The notes below the pieces were generated by a model. That model ran no database searches, was not told where the DNA came from, and saw only the letters and a program-made list of their open reading frames with translations. Positions 11,411 to 22,805 of a stretch of DNA of 64,000 nucleotides are shown in pieces (the stretch's first letter is position 1; each line of letters begins with the position of its first letter). Source of the stretch: Thereva unica (lineage: Eukaryota > Arthropoda > Insecta > Diptera > Therevidae); assembly GCA_949987705.1 (NCBI GenBank), contig OX465285.1, forward strand, positions 87,305,975-87,369,974. The letters are read 5' to 3'. Both the position numbers and the translations under genes were made by a program.

Positions 11411-12535
11411 CATTTTTTAAACATTATCTCTATATACGTAGGTACATTGTTTTTAACTTATATTAGGTACTATTAAGCTGGCCTTTGCTAAAAACGTCCT
11501 CATTCGAATTGAGGTATGTCACTGAGGTCAACGCTTCCAACTGTCCCATTCGCACTGGTTGTGAATACTTCTTTTGTCAATCTCTTTTCGTTCATCCTCT
11601 GTATATGTCCAAATAATCTCAACATACCTTTCTCAATTCACGAAACTACCCCTTCGTTCACTTCTCAATGCTTCATTTTGGAAGACATTACCACAAGTAG
11701 CAAAAGTGGTGTGGTTGGAAACGAGTGCTAGTTGCGACTTTTAAGCCAAGTTTTAAAGGTACCCTGATGAAGGCTGAATGGCTAACCAAGGGGAAAACAC
11801 TTTGGTCGCAAACAATCCCTGTCGATGCCCGGCAAGGTCGGTGTGTACAAGTACCTTACTCTGGTATGCGGCACTCCCAACTTCAGTTCCGGTTTTACTC
11901 GTGGGAGCAATATGAACAAAAATAATATTGAAAAGAAACAAACAGATGCCCAGATGACCCGACACAGCAACGTATAACGACTAGGAGCAAGGACTATGAA
12001 CCTTTCCCCTTTGGGAGCTTGCTCCAAGTGGGGCAATCGCAAGTTCTGCCTTTGCGAGTACCCACCATGGTACTTCGAAGTCAGGCACCATAACCACAAG
12101 CCTGCCAGGAGTCACCAGTAACAGTGACAATAGCACATTTGAGAAACAGAGATTACCGCAAGAGAAGGTATAATAGCGTCCATTTCGTTCTTGGCAGAAT
12201 TGCAGAGAAGGAGGCCGCCGGTACCAGCTCGGAGAAGAACAAAACCAACAAAGCAAAATTTCAAGCAGGCAGTCGTTTAGGACTAGAAAGCGCTCCAGAA
12301 CGCAACGGCCGCAGGAGCGGTAACCTCCCGCACTAAAAGGGAGAGATTCGGTAAAGATAGCTCAGCACCTACCAATAGTGAGCAAAAAGGGAAAAGCTCT
12401 CAAGACCATCCATAGTCGGAGAAACTTCTACTTCAAGAGCCCAACAACGAGGCTCAACGGGTAACAGGCCAATGGGCGAAGTAATGAAGGACCACCTTCT
12501 AGTGGCACTAACCATGATCGTAAAGAGCCAATGCA
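11411..12535. other. No gene confirmed; possible retroelement flank
   Basis: Stretches near 11990-12460 are GC-richer and basic in translation (for example KKGKALKTIHSRRNF on the plus strand near 12390). They could be an old LINE ORF1 or linker, but I cannot match them to a family. Both strands carry stops throughout. Confidence 0.35.
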
Positions 12536-12539
12536 TCAA

Positions 12540-12790
12540 CTTTGATTTGCTACTCTATATTTTGCCAATTTGACGGCAATTGAGAAGTGAAATCATTGTT
12601 CACTTTCTTACTTTAATAAGATGAGAGTGCCAAGCAAGCTTGCTATCTAAGGTTTCACCAAGATATATTGTTTTACAAAGAAAACTCTGGTGATGCCATC
12701 TAAGTTGGGAACTGTTGGATTCCCTTCACCGTCTACATAAACGGTACAACTCTCGATAGGTTCGTTACTGATTCACCAGAAAATGGCCTG
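12540..12790 (-). mobile_element. LINE reverse-transcriptase C-terminal relic
   Basis: On the minus strand, IYLGETLDSKLAWHSHLIKVRK (12600-12670) matches the post-catalytic RT block of R1/Jockey-group LINEs, usually Y-L-G-V-x-L-D-x-K-L-x-W. MISLLNCRQIGKI follows. Frameshifts occur on both sides. It is a short, inactive fragment. Confidence 0.65.
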
Positions 12791-14975
12791 CCATTCGGAT
12801 ACTCCGATACGAATTAAAAGAGTTTTGATACAAATACTCTCCATATACAAAATTTTATCAAAATACTCTCGATCAACTAATAAACACCATTAAAAATAAA
12901 TGCCCTGTTTAATTAGCCCATTCAAATCCTTCTGCATACCATGCATAATTGAAGAGCCCCACAGCCATCGGGTGAGTTAGCCAATGATTTTACAAGAGAC
13001 CAACAAAAAACCAACCACCAAAAAAAAATAAAAAACAAATTCCAAAATCCAAAAACAAAAAGCCCCCAATCCCACCATACCTGAAAAAGAGCCAAAAAGA
13101 CGAATATCTGTCGCTTATTTAGCATTTTCAGTACTCAATCAGCATATCAGATTTCATCCAGAAGGGCAATGAGTACAAGAAGTTCTTAAGAAATTCGTTT
13201 GTTTCCTTTCGGTCTTGAAGTCCAGCTCCTTATTTTTCTTATACATGCATATACTTATATGTGTATATAAGTATATTTTTTTTTCGTATTCATTGTCAAC
13301 TTTTCTTAAATCTTTTCAAAAGTCCTTTTTAAGAAGGACAAAGCCAAAGAAGAACTCCAAACAAATAAATTGATGTTAAAAGTAAATTCAGTCAAGTAAA
13401 GGGGGGTACAAAAAATGAAGAAAAAAATATTTGGTAAGAAACCAACCAGCACAACAACAACAACAACAAAAAATACCAAATCAAAAAAAAGGAATACCAT
13501 CGTCCACTAAAAACAGAAAAGAGCCTTTCGCTTGTCAACGTGAATTTGAGCGAGATTGACCAGCTCAGAATTCAGTCAGATCAAACAAGAAGAAGTCTTT
13601 GGGAGTTTGATATGCAAAGTGGCTACCAACGCAGGGGCAGCGCGCAAAAATTAAAGGTAGTCGAAGACCAGGTATTTTTTTTTTTGAAAATAAAAAATAA
13701 AAAAAAAAATAATAAAATAACGAAGATTGAAGAAATAAGAAGCAGAAATGCTCGTCTTAAAAGCTACCGAAAACCGATGTTACCATTTGATAGTATTAAA
13801 TTAACGAGAAGACGTCAACAGGACTCATTCCTCCTAGTGACATAACAAAAGAAAATCCCGCGATTCAATCATTAAACATTTTTCTGTCCTCCATGGAGGA
13901 GAGCTCCTCCACTTAGGGGCCAAGGAGCAGAGTGTATCCCTTGCGCGATTCTAAGATGGAGAAGATTTTATTCTTCGTTGTTTTTTGGTTTTGATTTTTG
14001 CAAAAATCTTTGTTTTTTTTTTATGTATACTATATATACTGCTGTCAAGGAGAATTTATGCATGTAAAACTGGCCACCCTGTAAATCAATTGAATTCTGC
14101 TCTCTTTTCTGTTGTTCATCTTCAAAAAACAACAGCAAAAAAAATTGGAGACAAAAGGAATAAAACAAAACTGGGTGAAGAGAATCCTCAAGAGCCACAA
14201 GATGTAGGAAGAGTCTTAAACGATACAAAACGAAATATACAAAGCGTCTTCCAGTGGTCCACCTATGCACGTACATATAAAAGATGATAAAACTTCTGGG
14301 CAAGATATAGCAGCAGCAGGAGCAGCAGTGAGAGATGGGCACAGGGACACCAGACAAAACCTACAAGCCACACTAAATACACTTAATGACACCCGTGAAT
14401 ATAAAATAGGGCGCTATCTACGTCTGGTATCAAAAGTCCTCAGAGAGGATACATATTACATACATACATACATATAGTATATGCGAGGATTTCAACTTGT
14501 TGTTGCTGTTCAACAACATTTCAGGACTGTTGGCATCATTACTCTATACTATATACGCGAATCGAATAGGGGGTAGGTGATTAGTTAGTCTGTAGAATGG
14601 ACTATGCCGAATATTTAGATGTGGTTCCAACATTTTGGGACCAAAATTTTTCGATTAATTAAAGTTTTATTTGCATCTGGAATGCCTTGGACTGATGTAT
14701 GGGATCGATGGGATGTCGTTATTTAGCATTTTGTTGTTTAGAATTTGTTTAACAAATATTTATGTCGTATCCAAGCGGAGATGCACTAAATGATCAAGAT
14801 AAGGATGACTAGTCAGTGTTGTGTTGATTGGCATCATCCACGTTTGGTATCATGAATCAATGGTGCAGATGTTTTATCGAAAGATGTGATTCAGTGTCAG
14901 TTGAAAGTTTCGTTTCAAGTGCAGTTTAAATAAAGTTGATCTAGGCCCAATTTAATTCTTCTTTTTCACATTCTT
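12791..14975. other. No gene recognised; A/T-rich tracts and simple repeats
   Basis: The stretch contains ACA/CAA triplets at 13449-13470, long A and T runs at 13670-13720 and 14008-14025, and TACA/TATA-rich strings near 14450-14475. Translations are low complexity and give no domain. The palindrome at 13887-13910 is listed separately. Confidence 0.5.
13887..13910. repeat. Overlapping inverted repeats (competing hairpins)
   Basis: The order of arms is TCCTCC, AT, GGAGGA, GAGC, TCCTCC. The central GGAGGA can pair with either outer TCCTCC. The left pairing is a perfect 14-bp palindrome and the right pairing is a 6-bp stem with a 4-base loop. No gene lies next to it. Confidence 0.6.
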
Positions 14976-14979
14976 GTAC

Positions 14980-15440
14980 TAGAGAGAATATTATAAAGAA
15001 TATAACTACCAGGTCAACTTTGGTTGACAGACTCAAACCGAGTGAAGATGTTTTGATATTAGGCCTGAGAAAAAGTTCGAAGCGTTATCCCGATAGATGG
15101 CATTTAATTGGCATGGTGGCATTGATTGACTCGACCTAACGTTCGATGGAAAATTTTGGTTTGAAAGTGGTTTGTTTCCAAATTATCGTTGTGTATATCG
15201 TTGAAGGCACTTTACCAAATTCAACTGCACGAAGAAAATAGTTCGATCGCTTTCGTTCTTTCGCAATTTTGATGTGTAGGATAAGCAATGGTGTGGTGGA
15301 CTGAAAAAACTGATGAAATACTTGAAAAAGAGCAAGATGGGCATATCAGCAGCGTTGATATTGGTATGAAGCTAGGCATTGATACGAAGTTGAATAAAGA
15401 AAGAAGATCTGATCTATATATGGGTCCTTTATAAATTGAT
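14980..15440 (+). mobile_element. Second mariner relic, 5' part and transposase N-terminus
   Basis: The 5' noncoding part has GCCTGAGAAAAAGTTCGAAG and ATCCCGATAGATGGC at 15064-15105. The following frame gives FRNFDV, a stop, DKQWCGG and LKKLMKYL at about 15265-15325. This resembles the N-terminal FRSG/DFDV-DKxxxGRPKK region of irritans-like mariner transposases. Stops and frameshifts destroy the frame, and the catalytic part is not clearly present downstream. A terminal repeat was not found. Confidence 0.6.
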
Positions 15441-15905
15441 CGCAAAAACCATGACAGACCGCATAATTGAACAATGGGTCACGTATGGCCTTTGGAAATG
15501 TCACAGATTATGAATAAGCGATAGTGAGCCATCAGCTAGCTTTTTGCGAAGCCAGAGGATTGGTGTCGAAAAACGTGATGATGTGTATATATCTGGTGGG
15601 ACTAGAGGAGAATCGTTCACTATGGCGTGCATGCCGTTGGTAAAACAATTAATTCTAACCCAGAATTGAACAAAAGGAAAGATGATGCAAGACTGTCAAT
15701 TGTTCCGATCTCTGCAGAACTCCCTCAATGGAATTAACCTGGCTTTAAAAGAAAAGGCCTGTGAAAACTACTTGATTCAGATTTACAACCAGAAACCACA
15801 GAACTTCTTTGCCGATAGTATCATGACACAAAACGTGACATTCATAATAGATTACACATGTGTTATATTTCTCCTAACCAAAAATAACTATTGTTTTCTT
15901 CTTTA
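15441..15905. other. No gene confirmed
   Basis: A frame of 74 codons at 15682-15906 shows no recognisable domain. The stretch may be leftover mariner sequence joined to the LINE 3' end that follows. Confidence 0.35.
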
Positions 15906-15909
15906 AATT

Positions 15910-16262
15910 ATGAGGTACAAATGTACTGCGCGGACAATCGACCGCTTGACCCACTGTAGGAATACAGCAGGACTGGCAAAATTTTATCGCTACTATCATA
16001 GTGACTGTTCCTCCGGAAGAAACGCGCTTCTGCCTCTACGCCAATCTTATCCCCGCAACACAAGATTACCCCACTCATCTCACTCCCACCACTTGCAGCC
16101 TGTTCTTTCGCGCACTCAACAAAATAGCAATTCGTTTATCAATAGAACAACTCGACTGTGGAATAATCTCTTGTAGTTAGTGTTTCCGATGTTCTACAAC
16201 ATCCAAGAGTTCAAACGCAAGGTTCATTACCACCTTCTTCAATACCCCTCCGTACCTTTATA
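15910..16262 (+). mobile_element. Jockey-like LINE RT C-terminus
   Basis: The frame gives AGLAKFYRYYHSDCSSGRNA, then RNTRLPHSSHSHH, NRTTRLWNNLL, and after a stop IQEFKRKVHYHLL. This order (FYRYYH..CS, RNTR, RLWN..L, EFKxxVHxxLL) is the C-terminal end of a Jockey/CR1-like ORF2. Only the last 115 or so residues are present, which is typical of 5'-truncated copies. The related copies at 16800-17150 and 57450-58390 share the EFKRxVHR end. Confidence 0.85.
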
Positions 16263-16799
16263 ACCCTTAACTTAACCCCCCCGCCCTCATGACCATGATC
16301 AGAGGCCATGATCAGCAAAAACTTAAAATAGCAGGATAAGCTGGACGCGCTGATCTTAACGAACAAAAGTTGTATGTTATATCTGGAGATCACAGGTAAG
16401 GCATTTACTTTTTCCTGGAAGGATTACAAATATAGCATGATCTATAACCCAGAAGTGCGATCTGCTTTTGGAACTGGTTATAGCAAAACTTAGAACCTTC
16501 AGCAAAAGTCCTAGCTGTTGTTAGTCAAGATCCCGGAGGAGAGAGCAATCCAAAATCACATACTGATTAAATGCAAAGATTTGGACAATATCACTGCCTG
16601 TTAAGATTTGTGAAGCCCTGTTATCGGCTGGATTTTCCTGAAATTGGTGTTCAAATTCCTGGAATTTGGACACATATTCAAGATAAAAGGTAGAACAAAC
16701 GACAAATATTATTAAATAGAATAGTACACATATGAGACCCTTGTGGTACTCCATTGCAGTACCGACTCGTCATGTTGATCAATGTCTAGTTGTAAGCTT

Positions 16800-17150
16800 A
16801 GCTTGAGGGATAAAGTAAACTTTGTGTTAAGAGCAGTCACAAAGGTTTTGAAGGCGATAGCGATGAACCCTGCGTTTAAACTCTTGAGTTTTGTAGGCAT
16901 AGAAATGCATATGATTTCTCTAGAGTCGGGGTTTTATATTTATTAGAAAATCCCTTGTCTTTAACATGCCCGAAAAATGGGACTGTAAACAAAGGAAATG
17001 ACTCGAGTAGGCTAATCTGGTGTTGGGGCTATAAGAGGGAGAGCGTTTATTACGATGGCTCCAAAGGTCGATCGTGGAGCTATCGTCATCGATGAGTTTC
17101 AAAGTCCTTTTTTGCGTTCCACAGTCTAACCAAGCTAGGATGGCCGGACG
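16800..17150 (-). mobile_element. Jockey-like LINE RT C-terminus, opposite orientation
   Basis: Minus-strand reading gives STIDLWSHRNKRSPSYSPNT, RLAYSSHF and, after a frame change, TQEFKRRVHRYRLQNL. The same landmarks occur in the plus-strand copy at 15910-16262. The two tails therefore face each other across about 540 bp. Frames are broken and the copy is inactive. Confidence 0.7.
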
Positions 17151-19550
17151 GATATGGAGAGGTGTTGCAGCTTTTATATGAAATAAGAATATACTTCGTT
17201 TTGGAGGTATCGGATTCGAGACGAAGAAGGCAAAGGGGATGCAAATTTTCCCTCACGTTTCATCTCCAAAAAATGGTACCGCTTGTCTACTTAACTTTGC
17301 CAAGGTCCTCCGGTTTGAATAGGGCTGACTCTCATACGTGCATATGCACCTACAAAACGCAACCTGCTTATGCTCTAAAGCCATTCTAACCACTTTAACA
17401 TAGTATAATCTCATCTTCTTTAAATTGTGGTTAAAGAGAAACAGTTTTTAGATTTTGTATAAGCTACACCTAAAAGTATGCCTTCAAACCATATTGTTGC
17501 AACCACATGCAACAAAATTTATGTTGTATCAAACTAAAATCATTTTACAAGATTTATTAAAAATTCGAATGACACCATTTATTTTTTTATGATATTTTCT
17601 CTTTATCCCATAATTTAGAGTTAGAAATTTTTGTGTAGTTTCATTTTAGGGTCATTTCGTCTGCAATTTCGATCATTAGCAAACGAAACTAGGTTAGATA
17701 CTACTTGAACATCGGCAAACACATAATCTCTCGTTCGACTTTCTCTTTTGCAATTTCGATGTTCAAAAATGATTTCTCCTGAATCCGAATGTAATGCGAA
17801 TCTAAGAAAAAAGCACAAATGAGTAACAACTGACAACACCTTCAAAATTCCCCAATCATCATTCGTCATATATATGTTATACTCGTATATACGAACGAAT
17901 GTTAGCAAATCACCATTTAGCCATGTACGGTGCCACATTACAAGCTTAGCCTCAATTTAACTAAGCGGCGCATTAAGAATCAGAGTTTATGACTCCTTAC
18001 CGCCATCGACTATAGCAGCCGAGTGAATTTCACGAATTGAATAATCTACACTTTTATAATAGACACGGCAAAGGAGCCTGCATTAATGGTCAGCCATTTA
18101 TTTATGCAATTATCAAAGCTCAGTCAGCTGGCCCGGTGCTAAGGTGCTGTAAAGTAACACCTTCGAACAAAGGTCGTGCATAAAGTCAACAATTTTATGG
18201 CAACTAATCACTTAAAACATGCGCGGTTTGGAGTCAAGCTCTGGCAGCAAATCTCTGAATCTCTAGAATTCAATCGGAATGAGTGGTGGCTACCTGGATG
18301 TGTAGTGTGCTTATGCTTAGTATTAGCACGAAAAGTTCTGCTGTTCGAGGAGTGCAGTGAAAGGTTGAGCCTCCGCAACCAGCAACAGCCAGCATCATAA
18401 CTCATCGCAAGGCTAGAAGATGGATTTATTGTTATTAGCCGTAGGATGGAGTACCTTGAGTGAGGACCTGCTTAAAGCTTCTTGGACTTATGATTAGTGG
18501 CACTGGGGCCACTTCTTCTCGACTAACACGGAACCGTGCATCTCTATCAATGAGCAAAATAAGAATCTAGAAAATGGAACGAACGAAGACGTCCAAAAAA
18601 AAAATAAGAAAGGCTAGAAGAAAATGACTAACAGCTAGAAATGTAAATTTATACAATCGTTAGTCGGTTAGAAGTCTATTGACTGACTCTCATTCTCTCT
18701 CCATGCTTTCTGGTATCGATTTCAAGGTGGTTGTCTAATTTATGATTTCATATGACTGTCTTCGAGACTTATCGGTTTCATAAATTACCACCAAAGAGCG
18801 GGCACCCATAGCAAGGCGGCCAGACTGTGGCGGTCTTGTGTTGATTGTTAAATGACGGTAATTTTTGTATCTACATAAGAGAAGTTGACTTGTATATCGC
18901 TTAACTGGGGAGGGTGGACAGATTTAAGATCTATATGTGGAAATTTATTGGGAGCACCAGAGCACAATAGTTTTGTTACAGGGTAAAGAATAGAGTCGGT
19001 TCGAAGAAACCAAATTGATCTTAAGTAGGCAATTTAGATGAGACTGCGATGTCAAATGAGATATTTGTGGAGGGAATATTTAGAATTTTTATGTTAAACA
19101 CATTTGATTTTTTTTTATTAAAATGGGGATTTATGCAAATAAATTACTTTATTTTATAAGAAATTTTGCACGAATAGAAAGTACATATATGTATCTTGTG
19201 GGAAAGGGAGAGTTTCAGGGTTAATGACAAACAATATTCTAGTTTAAACTATTAAAGATCGTTCCAATGCCAAAAGTGAACACGCCTCACTTCTACGTTA
19301 TTTGACAAAAAAAAATATTGCTTTCACTTTTGTGATTTCGATACACCTGACATAGACATCTGTCAAAATTTGACGCCATGTTGAAAACGCATTTTGACAA
19401 TTAACAGTATGTTTTGCTAGTATCGATTATAACGGATATCGAAATTGTAACTATATAAACAGCACGTCACAAAAGCTCTAGCATCATCATCATCATCATC
19501 TGTAGCACTACAACCTATTATCTATATTATACGCACATAGTGGAATGTTT
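17151..19550. other. No gene recognised
   Basis: Mostly AT-rich, unique-looking sequence. A (CAT)n microsatellite lies at 19482-19500 and an inverted TGTCAAAATTTGAC motif at about 19362-19375. No coding or RNA gene signal is supported. Confidence 0.5.
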
Positions 19551-19561
19551 TGTCTTGGAGT

Positions 19562-20495
19562 CAGGGGCGACGCTTTCTTAGGTGCAAATGGTGCACTTGC
19601 ACCGGGCGCAATTTCAGGAATTAGAATTGAAAAAATAATTTGAAAAGGTATTCACCTGACTTCATTTTCATCTATTGAAGCACTTTATTTTTATTACCAA
19701 CATTTATTTGTCCAGTTTAATCTCTGTACGTTGGTCCTCTCGGGCGCAAGAAGTAACACGATATAGATTTAATGGAGCATTTACATTGGATATCTAATAG
19801 GGATACCCAAAATAAATATTTAAGTGTTTCTGCTTTTGTTCTTTGTCCTTCATTGCGACCACAATGAATATAGCAATATGGTATACTGCACCGGGCGCTA
19901 CATAAATCTAAGCACCAACCCTGCCTCCTACGCCATAAGAGGACTATGTTGATACACTCTGGTAGTGCATGGAACTGAAAAAACGGACGAAGGGTCTTAA
20001 ATTATGTAATGAAGGGCGACAACTCATCTGCCTGGGAGATCTATTAAGCCGAGGAGAAATGGAGAAAACTCTACAACGGAAAAGAAGAATGTCGTGGTCG
20101 ACAAAATTTTGCTCGAACATACAGAAAATATCGTAAAGACTCAAAGTTGATAAAAGTTTATTCTTTAGGAAGTCACTTTACGGGTACGTCTTGCGATTAT
20201 TCGAAATCAAATGGAAACTAAGCTGAACCAACATTGGTCGTGACTCAAGCGGGATTGAAATGTATTATAGATGCAGTGTTTCGCTTCAAGAAATTGTGGC
20301 TTGGCGAAATAGTCTCAGGTTTCCTCCAAAGCAATCAAACAGGGGCGACGCTTTTATTTGTGAAAATGGTGCACTTGAACTGGGCGCAATTCAGCAGAGA
20401 CGCAATTTTTCTATTGTCCATCACTGCGATCAAAAAATTAGGAGCTACAATTTGGCATACTGCACCGGGCGCAAAAAACCCAAGCGCCGACCCTA
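19562..20495. mobile_element. Nonautonomous hAT-like element with internal terminal motif, copy 1
   Basis: The left end is CAGGGGCGACGCTTTCTTAG and the right end is AAGCGCCGACCCT. Flanking octamers CTTGGAGT (19554-19561) and CCTGGACT (20496-20503) match at 6 of 8 positions, suggesting an aged 8-bp target duplication. A second CAGGGGCGACGCTTTTATTT begins internally at 20340, and a right-end-like CACCAACCCTG lies at 19913-19923. The internal part aligns with the copy at 48942-49483 (shared TTGCGATTATTCGAAAT and TTGTGGCTTGGCGAA). No intact transposase is present. Confidence 0.75.
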
Positions 20496-20559
20496 CCTGG
20501 ACTTGTGTATCTTTTCGAAGCACAAAGATACTTAGTTTTTGCTTCGTTATTGATTAATC

Positions 20560-20955
20560 GCATTATTTTTGCAGCTGTTTCCAGTTTGATGAAGGCTTAT
20601 TTCACATTTGCAAAAGACCAACCTATTAGAGCGACGTCATCAGCGTAAGACATTGACTGTGTTGACTTATTAAAGATGGATCCCGTCGTTTCTACCACCA
20701 GCGTCTCTTACCATCTTCTCCAACACTATGTCAAATATCAGGCATGACAGTGCGTCACCTTGTCTCAGGCCTCTCCCTGAGGTGAAACTTTCTGAGAGGT
20801 CTCGTCCAACTCTTAGTCTGCATCGTACTACCTCGATTGTAGGTTTTGTTACTTCGATTAAGTGTTTTGAAAATCGAAAGCACTCCGAAGCTTTAAATAA
20901 CTCTTCACGCTTGATGCTGTCATATGTTTGCTTGAAGAGTATATACAGTACGTGA
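20560..20955 (-). mobile_element. LINE reverse-transcriptase relic (separate family)
   Basis: On the minus strand the RT fingers/palm are readable: KREELFKASECFRF, CRLRVGRDLSESF, GRGLRQGDALSCLIFDIVL and, after a break, ADDVALIG at about 20605. This gives RT blocks from the substrate-binding GLRQGD to the catalytic ADD. It differs from both the RTE-like and Jockey-like families in this window. Clade is uncertain. Stops and frameshifts show it is dead. It starts only about 65 bp after the hAT element ends. Confidence 0.8.
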
Positions 20956-20982
20956 ATATTGATGTGACAGCCAGCGAATTTG

Positions 20983-21178
20983 CTTTATATCATTACAAAA
21001 ATACAAAATTCACCACTAAAGGTGAATTATTTTAGATTTTTCCTTGTATTGAATACCAAAACAGCTCAAACTTCCTTTATGACAAGCACGAATCTCAAAA
21101 ACTTGTGACTGGTCACAATTTCACGTCTCAAAAGCTTGTGACTTATATGACTAGTCACAATTTAGAATAAGGGAGATA
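20983..21178 (-). repeat. TCACAAGTCAC-family MITE, partial copy
   Basis: In reverse it begins TATTCTAAATTGTGACTAGT and runs through CACAAGCTTTTGAGAC, GTTTTGGTATTC and TTCACC...GGTGAATTTTGTA to a 3' part ending ATATAAAGCAAA. The same order occurs at 30451-30615 and 61765-61950. The element's other terminus is missing here. Noncoding. Confidence 0.7.
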
Positions 21179-21654
21179 GTATCCCTTAAGGACGATTCAT
21201 TATACCCAGGTTGCTGAAATACTTTTAAGCAGTCCAAAAAGCGACATATTGGAATTCTTTAAAATAGGCACAATTTTGAGTGATGATCTTTTCTTGAATC
21301 TTTGTAAGGTCATCTGATGTAAGATAACGCTTGAACTTATTTAACCAATTTTAAAGCAGGTGTCCTTCGTGCAGTTCGACATTGATCTCTTTCGGCGATA
21401 AACTTTGTTAAATGAAAGTTGTAATCGAACACTGGTAACACATGTCCCTACAAACATTTTGTCCGTTTTTGAATAATTATCTTACTTAGAATATCTAGAT
21501 TGTAAAGAATTTAATAAACAATAGTGTACAAATGGACTAGATGCTTTTACTGTGCAATTCTAAGCAAGATCCGTTCCCGAATGATCACTTTATGAAGCTA
21601 GTGAATACTTTAAATCTTCTTAGAATTATATGTACTGATCCGTAATAGTGTCCC

Positions 21655-22805
21655 AAGTAACAAAATTCGTCTCATAAGACTCTACTAGTGTCTTATGAGA
21701 GGATATTCGACTTTTTTAAGAGAGTATCACTCTCATAACTTACTCTTATAGAACACTACAAGTGCTTTATGAGTGCGTTGTGAGAATTAAATGGCACAAT
21801 TATGAGAGTTATTTTTGTCTTATAAAAATACCTTAGCTCTCTTTGCAAGGGTAACTATAAGGGCGCTGCAAGAGCTATACTCTCCTTAACAGAACTGTTA
21901 GAAAGGGAGCAATATATGGAAAGGCGATGTTGTTTAGAATAAAATAATTTTTATGAGAGTTATTTGCTCTAAATAACTGTCATAAAAATCTATTCGAAAA
22001 ATATAACACTTAAGAATTTAATATTTATTATGTATGATAATAAACTTTAGAATTCGATTTTTAACGAAAATATTAGTCGCAATTTTATTGCGATTGAAAC
22101 TTTACCGATAATAACAACCATTCTACCTCGATAAAAATCAAAGCGCCTTAAAAATAATCAAACTTTAACATATTTTTTGAAATTTTATTTCTTAAGAAAA
22201 AAAATAAAAGCTTTAGTATCGCTCAATAATTTATTTTAAATTGATTTATCATCTGAAAGAAATAACTTTGTATACTTTGCGCATATTCAATTAGGTAAAT
22301 TAGCTTGATTTGTGGAATTTCGTTTCAGTATAAAATTCTATATTAAGCGAAAGTATGGCCGCTCGATGGTTTAAGTTTTTTTATAAGAACAAAATTCTGG
22401 TTATGAGATGGTAGTCTTTTTGCACTAATAAAAGTCTTCTTATAAATGTTTTAACATTTTTCGTCTCATAAGAGCATTTATATAAGAAGGGATATACTTG
22501 AAGTCTTGTAAGAACTTTCTTATAAGTGTCATAACACTCATAAGGACATTTTTTGACAGTTAAAGCCTTTGAGAGTAAAGCTTTAATAAAAAAGACACAA
22601 TAAGAATAGAGGTTTTCTTGCACTCAATATAAGAGTATAAACATTATCTCATTATGAGAATGAAAGGCTTAGTAACTCTAGTAGACTTATTATCTCATAA
22701 TAATACTACTATGAGTGTTAATTTAATTCTTATTACAAGAGCTATCTACTTGAGGGTATCGAAGAGTGTTAAGAGAGTCTTATGAGATAATTTCACAGTT
22801 TCCAA
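21655..22805. repeat. Foldback-like AT-rich element with CTCATAAGA motifs
   Basis: The stretch is very AT-rich and contains more than a dozen variants of CTCATAAGA/TCTTATGAG in both orientations. Its two ends are inverted copies of each other: AATTCGTCTCATAAGACTCT at about 21664-21683 against AGAGTCTTATGAGATAATT at 22775-22793. Between the motif-rich flanks lies a motif-poor AT-rich core at about 22010-22380. There is no coding capacity. The layout resembles foldback or MITE-like elements with subterminal repeats. The class is unknown and target duplications were not found. Confidence 0.65.

Noticed and set aside
13540..13845. A 101-codon lysine-rich frame
   Set aside because: Its middle is an A-rich tract and it has no domain; likely chance.
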